Below are positions 1 to 5,712 of a stretch of DNA of 5,712 nucleotides, one piece after another. The stretch lies in NCBI GenBank assembly GCA_040880545.1, contig JBBDIE010000058.1, positions 1 through 5,712 of the forward strand. Reading direction: 5' to 3'. A program made the translations under genes and the position numbers. How positions within the stretch are numbered: position 1 is the first letter of the stretch; each line of letters begins with the position of its first letter. This DNA comes from M55B112 sp040880545. GTDB taxonomy: Bacteria > Bacteroidota > Bacteroidia > Bacteroidales > GCA-2748055. A model generated the notes under the pieces. The model saw nothing but the letters and a program-made list of their open reading frames with translations. It was not told where the DNA came from and made no database searches.

Positions 1-807
1 GAATATTACCGGAACATGGGCCTGAGGGTACTGTTGCTGGCCGACTCAACCTCGCGTTGGGCACAGGCCCTGCGGGAGATGTCCAACAGGATGGAAGAGC
101 TGCCAGGCCCTGATGCCTTCCCCATGGACCTGCCTGCTATTATTTCCAACTTCTATTCCAGGGCCGGATCCGTGGAGTTGCATAACGGAGCTGTCGGATC
201 CATTACTTTTATTGGTACCGTATCGCCGGCAGGGGGAAACCTGAAGGAGCCGGTTACTGAATCGACCAAAAAAGCGGCCAGGTGTTTTTACGCACTTTCC
301 CAGGAACGTGCCGACAGCAAGCGTTACCCGGCCATTGACCCGGTGGACAGTTATTCCAAGTACATGGAATATGAGGAGATACAGGCCTCTATGACTGCCA
401 ATATCTCTGAAAACTGGCTGGAAATGGTGGATTACACACGTGATGTTATTATCAAGGGCAGGGAAGTGATGGAACAGATCAATATTCTTGGAGATGATGG
501 TGTACCCATCGATCACCACGTGTTATTCTGGAAGTCGGAGGTTATCGACTTCGTCATTCTGCAGCAGGACGGATTTGATGAGATCGACCGGATGACTCCG
601 TTGGCCAGGCAGGAATATATGCTCAATAAAGTATTACATATTGTTAAATCGGATTTTGAGTTCAGTAATTTTGAAGAAGTAGCACTCTACTTCAGGAACA
701 TGATCAACCTGCTGAAGCAGATGAACTATGCTGAATTTCATTCAGCGCAGTTCAAGGATTATGAGAGACAACTGGAATCAGTCATAAATGAAAGGAATGT
801 TGCATAA
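1..807 (+). CDS. atpA: V-type ATP synthase subunit A (catalytic), C-terminal part, 5'-truncated
   Basis: This is the catalytic nucleotide-binding subunit of the cytoplasmic V1/A1 head. The frame is open from base 1, so the gene enters from outside the window; the ATG at 16 is internal. The visible 268 residues are a little under half of a family member of roughly 580-600 residues, so the N-terminal domains and the P-loop lie upstream. At the fragment start, LLLADSTSRW (residues 11-20) is the Walker B strand with its conserved Asp and the ADSTSRWA signature, followed by LREMSNRMEELPG. GSITFIGTVSPAGGN (66-80), EPVT (83-86) and RYPAIDPVDSYS (108-119) match the usual VSPPGGDFSEPVT and FPAINWLTSYS blocks of subunit A, and distinguish it from subunit B and from F-type beta. 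The remainder, from about residue 120, is the C-terminal helical domain. The TAA stop overlaps the start of the subunit B gene by one base (TAATG), suggesting coupled translation. Nothing in the visible part looks damaged. Confidence 0.97.
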   Translation, partial: EYYRNMGLRVLLLADSTSRWAQALREMSNRMEELPGPDAFPMDLPAIISNFYSRAGSVELHNGAVGSITFIGTVSPAGGNLKEPVTESTKKAARCFYALSQERADSKRYPAIDPVDSYSKYMEYEEIQASMTANISENWLEMVDYTRDVIIKGREVMEQINILGDDGVPIDHHVLFWKSEVIDFVILQQDGFDEIDRMTPLARQEYMLNKVLHIVKSDFEFSNFEEVALYFRNMINLLKQMNYAEFHSAQFKDYERQLESVINERNVA

Positions 808-2132
808 TGGATAAAAAGGCATTCAAGAAAATCTACACGAAGATCAACCAGATCACGAAAGCAACCTGCTCCCTCAGGGCTGAACAGGTGGGTTATGAAG
901 AGCTGGCAATTATCGATGGAAAACTTGCCCAGGTAGTAAAGATCATGGGTGATGAAGTAACGCTCCAGGTATTTGCAGGAACCGAGGGTATTCCAACCAA
1001 TGCAGAAGTCATGTTTCTTGGCAGGCCCCCGTCGCTCAGGATGGGTCCTGATATTGAGGGCAGGTTCATGAATGCATACGGGGACCCCATTGACGGAGGT
1101 CCGGAGCTGACCGGGGAGGAGATTGAGATCGGGGGGCCATCCGTGAATCCTGTTCGCAGGGAACAGCCTTCGCAGTTGATCTCAACGGGTATTGCAGGTA
1201 TTGACCTGAATAATACGCTGGTAACCGGGCAGAAGATCCCGTTTTTCGCGGATCCGGATCAGCCGTTTAACCAGATCATGACACTGGTGGCACTTCGGGC
1301 CGATGCTGATAAGATCATTTTGGGAGGCATGGGTCTTACCAATGACGATTACCTCTTTTATAAAAAGGCGTTTATGAATGCAGGGTCACTGGACAGAATC
1401 ATTGCCTTTGTGAACACAACGGAGGATCCACCGGTAGAGCGGCTCATGGTACCCGATATGGCCCTGGCGGCTGCTGAACACTATGCGTCGAATTTAAACC
1501 AAAAGGTGTTGGTGCTGCTGACCGACATGACGCTTTACGCGGATGCGCTCTCCATAGTATCCAACCGGATGGACCAGATCCCGTCGAAAGACAGTATGCC
1601 GGGGTCGCTCTACAGTGACCTGGCCAAAATATATGAAAAAGCGGTTCAGTTTCCCGACGGGGGATCTATCACGATCATCGCTGTAACAACCCTTTCGGGT
1701 GGCGATATCACCCATGCGATACCTGATAATACGGGGTACATTACAGAAGGGCAGCTCTTCCTGCGCCGTGATACCGAGATTGGTAAAGTGATCATCGATC
1801 CGTTCCGCTCACTGTCCAGGCTGAAGCAGCTGGTGATTGGGAAACAGACACGCGAGGACCATCCACAGGTGATGAATACCGCCATCCGGTTGTATGCCGA
1901 TGCCGTGAATGCAAGGACCAAACAGGAGAATGGATTTGACCTTACGGAATACGATGAGCGAAGTCTTCGCTTTTCTGCTGAATACAAGGAGAAACTCCTG
2001 GCGATGGATGTTAACCTCTCCGTAAACGAGATGTTGGACGAAGGATGGAAATTACTATCCGATCATTTTTCAAAAAGCGAGGTTGGTATTCGGGAAGACC
2101 TGGTGGAGAAATACTGGCCGGCCGGTAAATAA
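807..2132 (+). CDS. atpB: V-type ATP synthase subunit B (non-catalytic head subunit)
   Basis: This 441-residue protein is the non-catalytic partner of subunit A in the A3B3 head. The N-terminal beta-barrel spans about residues 1-75, including VGYEELAIIDGKLAQVVKI. The central domain contains STGIAGIDLNNTLVTGQKIP (126-145), the equivalent of the family's TGISAIDGMNTLVRGQKLP. The segment where a catalytic subunit would have its P-loop reads FFADPDQPFNQ (146-156), with no GxxxxGKT, as expected for B. LVLLTDMTLYADAL (235-248), the SLYSDLAKIYEKA block (267-279) and DPFRSLSRL (331-339) are further family landmarks. R338, in SLSRL, corresponds to the arginine finger that reaches into the neighbouring A subunit's site (known for V1 and F1; assigned here by motif). 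Residues from about 345 form the C-terminal helical domain. Length is close to the family norm of about 435-470. The ATG at 807 overlaps the stop of A; a weak AAAGGA lies at 791-796. Confidence 0.97.
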   Translation: MDKKAFKKIYTKINQITKATCSLRAEQVGYEELAIIDGKLAQVVKIMGDEVTLQVFAGTEGIPTNAEVMFLGRPPSLRMGPDIEGRFMNAYGDPIDGGPELTGEEIEIGGPSVNPVRREQPSQLISTGIAGIDLNNTLVTGQKIPFFADPDQPFNQIMTLVALRADADKIILGGMGLTNDDYLFYKKAFMNAGSLDRIIAFVNTTEDPPVERLMVPDMALAAAEHYASNLNQKVLVLLTDMTLYADALSIVSNRMDQIPSKDSMPGSLYSDLAKIYEKAVQFPDGGSITIIAVTTLSGGDITHAIPDNTGYITEGQLFLRRDTEIGKVIIDPFRSLSRLKQLVIGKQTREDHPQVMNTAIRLYADAVNARTKQENGFDLTEYDERSLRFSAEYKEKLLAMDVNLSVNEMLDEGWKLLSDHFSKSEVGIREDLVEKYWPAGK

Positions 2133-2140
2133 ACGGAATT

Positions 2141-2746
2141 ATGAACCTGAGATTTCAATATAACAAGACCTTTCTTCAATTGCTGGATAAGCAGTTGAAG
2201 ATAAGAAAGCGGGCGTTGCCGACACTGAAAAATAAGGAGTCGGCCCTTAGAATGGAAGTGAAATCGGCCAAAGAGAAGACACAGAAGCTGACTAATGAAC
2301 TGGAAAAATTCATAGCATCGGAGGATAAGAACCTGGCCATGTGGAACGAATTTGACCCGTCCCTTGTCACGGTCAGTGAGGTAAAACTCAGGTATAAAAA
2401 GATTGCAGGTGTAAGGATCGCTGAACTGGATGAGATGTTTTATGAGGTGAAGGAATTTAACCTCTTCGTCAGGCCAAAGTGGTTCCTGGCAGGCATTGAA
2501 TCATTGAAAAAAATTCTGAAACTTGTTATCGAAAAAGAACTGTCGGAAAAAAAGCAGGAGATGCTTGAATATGCCAGAAAAAAAACCACCCAGAAGGTGA
2601 ACCTCTATGAAAAGGTGCAGATTCCGACCTATGAAACCACTATTCTGAAAATAAAAAGGTTTCTTGAGGATGAGGAGAACCTGGCGAAGGCAGCGCAGAA
2701 AATTGTAAAAAACAGGCAACAAAAAGCAGCGGAGGCAGGCGTATGA
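2141..2746 (+). CDS. atpD: V-type ATP synthase subunit D (central rotor shaft)
   Basis: Subunit D is the long coiled-coil shaft that rotates within the A3B3 head and connects to the membrane rotor. At 201 residues it has normal family length. The N-terminus (FQYNKTFLQLLDKQLKIRKR, about 5-24) followed by LPTLKNKESALRMEV (26-40) is the characteristic first shaft helix, continuing to about residue 70. A central non-helical part spans about 75-115. The second long helix, from about 117, carries the C-terminal signature KVNLYEKVQIPTYE (152-165) then LKIKRFLEDEEN (169-180). Charged, heptad-like composition and absence of hydrophobic segments fit a soluble shaft. It starts 8 bases after the stop of B with no evident Shine-Dalgarno, common in Bacteroidota. 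Its TGA stop lies inside the ATGA overlap with subunit I. No subunit F gene, the usual partner of D in other V-ATPases, is found adjacent. Confidence 0.96.
   Translation: MNLRFQYNKTFLQLLDKQLKIRKRALPTLKNKESALRMEVKSAKEKTQKLTNELEKFIASEDKNLAMWNEFDPSLVTVSEVKLRYKKIAGVRIAELDEMFYEVKEFNLFVRPKWFLAGIESLKKILKLVIEKELSEKKQEMLEYARKKTTQKVNLYEKVQIPTYETTILKIKRFLEDEENLAKAAQKIVKNRQQKAAEAGV
2731..2735 (+). promoter_or_regulatory. Probable ribosome binding site for subunit I
   Basis: GGAGG lies inside the last codons of the subunit D gene, 7 bases before the ATG at 2743. It supports that ATG, in the ATGA overlap, as the true start of subunit I. It is the only clear Shine-Dalgarno-like site before a gene in this window, although whether it is used is an inference, since translation in Bacteroidota depends little on this motif. 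Confidence 0.5.
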
Positions 2747-4613
2747 TACAACCGATGAAGAAATATTCGTTTATCGTATTCCATCAGGATTACCAGGAAT
2801 TCCTCAATAAATTGGGGAAATTGGGTGTGCTGCATGTGATCGAGCGTGAACATGTGAATAAGGATGAAGAGCTGAAGGAGGAGAGAAGGTATCTGAGAAG
2901 ACTCAACAGGGTCATTGATATACTCGACCGGGGAGAAGTGCCGGCAACCGTAAAACAGGAAGAAGTAGTGCCTGACCCTGAACTGGTTGAAAAGCAAGTG
3001 GAAGAAATAGAGTCCGTAATCAGGGAAATCAAAGCGTTGAAAAACGAGCAGGAGGAACTCAGAAAGGAACAGGAGCAGTTACTACCGTGGGGGGAATTTG
3101 ACACACAGGACCTGGACAAACTGAAAGACGCCGGTTATCATGTCAAATTTTACAGGTGTCTTACCAGCCAGTTTGATCCCGTATGGGAGGAAGCATGCCA
3201 CCTGTTTCTGATCAATAAGCATGAGGGGAAACACTATTTCTTAATTCTTCAGAAAGAGGGTGAGGAGACTGAAATTAATGCAGAGGAGATTGAGCCGGGC
3301 AACAGATCGCTTTCAGAATTAAAAGCAGCCATTGACAGCCTTGGTGCCCAAATTGATAAAGCAGAATCGAAACTGGAAGAATTCAGAATCAGTAGCGCAC
3401 CATCACTAAAAAGTTTCCGGGTGTACCTGGAAGATAAAATTTCGTTCAAGGAGGTATACATCAATACCAGTCAGGATTCGGGTGAGCAACTAATGGTGCT
3501 TGAGGGGTGGGTTCCGAAGGAGGCTGATGAGCGGGTCAACCGGATGTTGGAAGCGGAGGAGATTGTCAGTTTTGTGAATCCCCCGGTGGAGGGAGAAATG
3601 CCACCTGTTGAATTGAAAAATTCAAAATTCTCAGCACTTTTTGAGCCCATCAGTAAATTATTTGACCTGCCCTCCTATGGAGAGCTGGACCTTACACCCT
3701 ATTTTGCACCTTTCTTCATGCTATTCTTTGGGTTCTGTCTTGGAGATGCGGGGTATGGTGTCTTTTTTATCCTGTTTGCAGGATTACTGAAACTCAAAAT
3801 TAAAAAGAAAGAGTTACGGTCATTTCTGTCGCTCGCGCAATATTTCGGCATAGCTACCATTTTATTCGGTCTTATCTCAGGAACTTTCTTTGGGATAAAT
3901 CTTATAGACAGTGGTTATACCATATCTGAATCATCCATTGAACTGTACAGCANNNNNNNNNNNNNNNNNNNNNNNNNNNNNNNNNNNNNNNNNNNNNNNN
4001 NNNNNNNNNNNNNNNNNNNNNNNNNNNNNNNNNNNNNNNNNNNNNNNNNNNNGGAATACAGATTCTTTTTGGGATTTTTGTAAAAATTATGAATATAACC
4101 AGGAGGAAGGGGTTCAAATATGCATTTCCGTCCATTGGCTGGCTGTTGCTGATCATCAGTCTTATTTTAAATGCACTGGGACTGTTCGAAGGAGCGTACA
4201 TGTCGTATGTATATTACGGTTTGATGATCATCGCTGCAGTAATGATCCTGATTTTGAACAGGCCGGGTGTCAATGTTTTTGTCAGGCTGGGCAGTGGATT
4301 ATGGGATTCATACGGAATGATCACCGGGTTTTTCGGTGATTTGCTCTCGTACATACGGCTGTTCGCGCTGGGGATATCATCGGCCATTCTCGGATTTGTA
4401 TTCAACGACATCTCCTTGCAGCTGTTAAATATCCCTTACGTGGGATGGTTATTCTTCCTGTTACTGCTGCTTGTTGGCCATACAATCAATCTTTTCATGG
4501 CTACCCTGGGAGGATTTATTCACCCCATGCGTCTGACTTTTGTAGAATTTTATAAAAACGCCGGATTTGAGGGTGGCGGAAAGAAATATAACCCATTTAT
4601 CATTAATAATTAA
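2743..4613 (+). CDS. atpI: V-type ATP synthase subunit I (membrane stator, a-subunit homologue), interrupted by an assembly gap
   Basis: Subunit I is the stator membrane protein that forms the ion half-channels against the K ring; its cytoplasmic arm joins the peripheral stalk. Before the gap 403 residues are readable: a cytoplasmic domain (1-310) with coiled-coil-like stretches near 82-115 and 188-215 and the family LEGWVPKE motif (253-260), then YGELDLTPYFAPFF (312-325), the first membrane segment, GDAGYG (334-339), and a further hydrophobic segment (363-385). After the gap, 186 residues resume at base 4053 (GIQILFGIFVKI...) in a different frame. They include LLSYIRLFALG, whose Arg (codon 4356-4358) matches the essential Arg of yeast Vph1 (R735), GHTINLFMATLGGF, and HPMRLTFVEF with a second conserved Arg (codon 4530-4532). 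The ending FEGGGKKYNPF is typical of the family. Readable length totals 589 residues, slightly short of the usual 600-650, so perhaps a few dozen residues are hidden. The frame change is best explained by the arbitrary gap length. It overlaps D by 4 bases. Confidence 0.95.
3953..4052. other. Assembly gap of exactly 100 N
   Basis: A run of exactly 100 undetermined bases, the usual placeholder for a scaffold join of unknown size. The subunit I frame upstream leaves one base (3952) of an open codon, and the coding frame downstream begins a codon at 4053. An intact gene therefore needs a true gap of 3k+2 bases, which 100 is not. By comparison with the family, the missing part is the loop and membrane helix between FFGINLIDSGYTISES and the QILFGIFVKI segment. 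Confidence 0.97.
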
Positions 4614-4630
4614 CAATAAGTAAAATTTTT

Positions 4631-5113
4631 ATGGAAACAATTATTGGCTCTAATTCAGAAAATATCGCACTGGTACTGGCTTATTCAGGACTCGGACTTA
4701 TGCTGGCGCTGGCGGGTATAGGAAGTGCTATTGGCGTATCCATGGGTGGCAATGCCTCCATTGGTGCACTCAAGAAAAATCCGGATGCATTCGGTAATTA
4801 CATGCTTCTTAGCGCTTTGCCGGGAACGCAGGGCCTTTACGGATTTGCAGGCTTTTTTATCATTAACTCACAAGGTATCATTCAGGCAGGCATGACCATG
4901 ACCCAGGGAGCAGCCATTCTTGCGGCAGGTATTGCACTTGGTTTTGTCGGACTCTTTTCTGCTATTAAGCAGGGTGGAGTAACCAGCAGTGGTATTGCTG
5001 CCATCGGTGCAGGCCATAAAGTTTTTGGTAATACCATGGTACTTGCCGTATTCCCGGAATTGTATGCTATTATTGCGTTTGCGGCTACCTTCCTGATCAG
5101 TACAACATTATAG
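4631..5113 (+). CDS. atpK: V-type ATP synthase subunit K (16-kDa proteolipid, rotor ring)
   Basis: Subunit K is the ion-carrying proteolipid that forms the membrane rotor ring. The 160-residue protein is a tandem duplication of a helical hairpin with four hydrophobic segments, approximately at 11-36, 55-80, 90-113 and 133-157, the normal size for a bacterial NtpK-type protein. GIGSAIGVSMGG (29-40) marks the first hairpin. LPGTQGLYGF (63-72) carries Gln where the second hairpin has the carboxylate: FPELYAIIAF (141-150) with E143 (codon 5057-5059), the predicted ion-binding residue. GLFSAIKQGG (107-116) provides Q114. One carboxylate per four helices is typical of V-type rings. Aligned by eye to E. 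hirae NtpK, L63, T66, Q67, Y70, Q114 and E143 match its L61, T64, Q65, Y68, Q110 and E139, the Na+ site. It begins 17 bases after the subunit I stop, in AT-rich sequence without a Shine-Dalgarno. It is the last gene of the visible operon. Confidence 0.96.
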   Translation: METIIGSNSENIALVLAYSGLGLMLALAGIGSAIGVSMGGNASIGALKKNPDAFGNYMLLSALPGTQGLYGFAGFFIINSQGIIQAGMTMTQGAAILAAGIALGFVGLFSAIKQGGVTSSGIAAIGAGHKVFGNTMVLAVFPELYAIIAFAATFLISTTL

Positions 5114-5241
5114 ATTGTGGCTGTCCATAATGTCCGATATCTACGTTACGCTCGTCGGGAAATTGCTCATTTACGAAAGTAAACTGCGCATTTCCCGACT
5201 TCGCAAGCCTTGATCTCGAACATTATGATCCAGCCACTCTA
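5111..5241. repeat. Nested palindromic element, copy 1 (with both outer arms)
   Basis: This 131-bp imperfect palindrome begins on the stop codon of subunit K. Three nested levels can be read. The outer arms are TAGA at 5111-5114 with TCTA at 5238-5241, GTGGCTG at 5117-5123 with CAGCCAC at 5231-5237, and CATAATG at 5126-5132 with CATTATG at 5221-5227. Pairing continues imperfectly inward. The middle arm is a perfect 10 bp, GTCGGGAAAT at 5154-5163 with ATTTCCCGAC at 5190-5199. The inner stem is TTTAC, loop GAAA, GTAAA at 5170-5183. It resembles a REP-like or MITE-like intergenic element; in RNA it would fold as a long hairpin at the 3' end of the operon transcript. It has no U-tract, so a classic intrinsic terminator is not supported. 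Function and family are not identified. Confidence 0.75.
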
Positions 5242-5264
5242 ACCGATTATTATTACTTACTAGT

Positions 5265-5355
5265 TGGCTGTCCATCATGTCCGTTTGCTGCGTTACGCTC
5301 GTCGGGAAATTGTTCATCCCGACAAATCGGGACTGCGCATTTCCCGACTTCGCAA
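5265..5355. repeat. Nested palindromic element, copy 2 (right outer arm missing)
   Basis: This is a direct repeat of 5118-5206: the shared part runs from TGGCTGTCCA to TTCGCAA, with only about six substitutions outside the innermost stem. The middle arm GTCGGGAAAT (5301-5310) with ATTTCCCGAC (5339-5348) is unchanged. The inner stem is TCCCGA, loop CAAA, TCGGGA (5317-5332), which is different in sequence and one pair longer than in copy 1 but again perfectly paired. The right outer arm present in copy 1 is not found after 5355. GTCGGGA at 5301-5307 could alternatively pair with TCCCGAC at 5317-5323. Confidence 0.75.
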
Positions 5356-5377
5356 ATCCACGCACTTAGGCCCCCGG

Positions 5378-5401
5378 CCCTCTCTCCAAGTGGAGATGGG
5401 G
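5378..5401. repeat. Short GC-rich inverted repeat
   Basis: CCCTCTCTCCA (5378-5388) and TGGAGATGGGG (5391-5401) are complementary at 9 of 11 positions, with one further G-T pair possible, around a nominal 2-base centre (in RNA the loop would open wider). A run of eight T follows at 5421-5428, but 19 bases intervene, so termination here is doubtful. It may be another small dispersed intergenic repeat. Confidence 0.4.
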
Positions 5402-5439
5402 AGGCAGTTCGTTTGTGTCCTTTTTTTTAACCACAGAGA

Positions 5440-5503
5440 TGAAGGGTGAAGGTGGTGGTTTTCATCGAAAGGGACTTTTTCTTTAACCACAGAGTTAAGG
5501 GAG
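5440..5503. repeat. 64-bp direct repeat, copy 1
   Basis: An exact 64-base match to 5638-5701, at an offset of 198 bases. It begins TGAAGGGTGAAGG, contains GGTGGTGGTTTTCATCG, and ends in AACCACAGAG followed by TTAAGGGAG. It is preceded by another AACCACAGAG at 5429-5438, so each copy is bracketed by this motif. GTGGTT (5455-5460) is complementary to the AACCAC of either flanking motif (5429-5434 or 5485-5490), giving possible alternative small hairpins. No coding function is seen. Confidence 0.85.
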
Positions 5504-5587
5504 CAGCGAGCTGGCACAGAGTTTAAGGCAGAGTTTTTAAAAATTTAGAGTGATTTTCTGGCGTGCTAAGGGAGGTAGGAGCGAGCT
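5496..5587. repeat. Imperfect short repeat (TAAGGGAG ... AGCGAGCT) in the spacer
   Basis: TAAGGGAG followed by AGCGAGCT occurs at 5496-5512 and again, with a four-base insertion, at about 5568-5587. With the AACCAYAGAG motifs and the 64-bp repeat, it indicates that the segment after 5428 was built by repeated duplication of short pieces. The intervening bases show no gene. Confidence 0.4.
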
Positions 5588-5637
5588 CTTGAGGGGGGAG
5601 TACAGGAATTCAGTTTATGAGCTTTTAAACCATAGAG

Positions 5638-5701
5638 TGAAGGGTGAAGGTGGTGGTTTTCATCGAAAGGGACTTTTTCTTTAACCACAGAGTTAAGGGA
5701 G
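5638..5701. repeat. 64-bp direct repeat, copy 2
   Basis: Identical to 5440-5503. It is preceded by a variant motif AACCATAGAG at 5628-5637 and contains AACCACAGAG at 5683-5692. The similarity extends slightly upstream of the exact match, with one substitution and one single-base indel. After the match the two copies diverge, copy 1 into GCAGCGAGCT-like sequence and this copy into TTTAAAATTAT at the window edge, so the array may continue outside. Confidence 0.85.
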
Positions 5702-5712
5702 TTTAAAATTAT

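Larger units (their letters stand above)
5114..5712. other. Gene-free repeat region downstream of the ATPase operon
   Basis: About 600 bases with no credible coding sequence. The only open frames of 60-70 codons run through the repeats, show no protein-like composition and have no recognisable start context. No tRNA-like fold, CRISPR array or clear Bacteroidota promoter was recognised. The content is two palindromic elements, a GC-rich hairpin, a T8 run (5421-5428) and duplicated AACCAYAGAG-bearing sequence up to the window edge. No subunit F, C or other ATPase gene follows subunit K within this space. Confidence 0.8.

Noticed and set aside
146..168. Possible F-type alpha/beta identity for the two head subunits
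   Set aside because: Both lack F-type landmarks, and their neighbours D, I and K are specific to V-type enzymes; the VSPAGGN and TGQKIP blocks are V-type.
46..519. Minus-strand open frame of 157 codons opposite subunit A
   Set aside because: It lies entirely antisense to a strongly conserved coding region and its translation resembles no protein family; it is a frame shadow.
4081..4083. Stop codon apparently truncating subunit I
   Set aside because: It is reached only by counting the 100 N as real length; the conserved protein continues in the frame that starts a codon at 4053.
3911..4339. Plus-strand open frame spanning the N-gap
   Set aside because: It is open mainly because N codons cannot be stops, and on both sides it is out of frame with the recognisable subunit I sequence.
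4089..4613. Separate small membrane protein starting at ATG 4089
   Set aside because: Codons from 4053 in the same frame (GIQILFGIFVKI) already match subunit I, so this ATG is internal to that gene.
5378..5428. Intrinsic terminator formed by the GC hairpin and the T8 run
   Set aside because: The T run starts 19 bases after the stem, too far for the classic arrangement, and the hairpin centre has only 2 bases.
5264..5517. Small open frames of 61 (plus) and 67 (minus) codons in the 3' region
   Set aside because: They run through the palindromic and direct repeats, have low-quality composition rich in Arg, Ser and His, and no convincing start site.
5429..5701. CRISPR array
   Set aside because: The AACCAYAGAG motifs are only 10 bases, irregularly spaced overall, and the sequence between them is itself duplicated rather than unique spacers.

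Overview
The window is the 3' two-thirds of a V-type (A/V-type) rotary ATPase operon on the + strand, followed by about 600 bases of gene-free, repeat-rich DNA. Gene order is A (5'-truncated by the window edge), B, D, I, K. The protein sequences (for example the subunit D start and its C-terminal LEDEENLAKAAQKI signature), the compact A-B-D-I-K order, the moderate GC content and the scarcity of Shine-Dalgarno sequences together suggest an anaerobic or environmental member of the Bacteroidota. A run of exactly 100 N inside subunit I marks a scaffold join, so this is a draft or metagenome assembly. The phylum is an inference from recalled family resemblance, not from a marker-gene search.

Layout: 1-807 is the C-terminal half of catalytic subunit A; 807-2132 is regulatory subunit B; 2141-2746 is rotor-shaft subunit D; 2743-4613 is membrane stator subunit I, interrupted by the N-gap at 3953-4052; 4631-5113 is the proteolipid rotor-ring subunit K. 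Junctions are tight: A/B share one base, B/D are 8 bases apart, D/I overlap by 4 bases, and I/K are 17 bases apart. This fits one polycistronic, partly translationally coupled transcript whose promoter lies upstream of the window.

How the parts work together: A and B form the hexameric headpiece. A carries the catalytic sites and B supplies the Arg of the SLSRL motif to them. D is the central shaft that turns inside the head. I and the ring of K subunits form the membrane ion path. K keeps all the side-chain positions that bind Na+ in Enterococcus hirae NtpK (here T66, Q67, Q114, E143, with Y70 and the L63 backbone position), so Na+ coupling is the leading hypothesis. No C, F or G/H subunit gene is visible between or after these genes.

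The 3' region (5114-5712) has no credible gene. It holds (i) two copies of a nested palindromic element, the first starting on the stop codon of K, whose innermost stems differ in sequence but are both perfectly paired; (ii) a short GC-rich hairpin; and (iii) an exact 64-bp direct repeat containing AACCAYAGAG motifs. The palindromic element, with its covariation-like inner stem, is the least ordinary part of the window.
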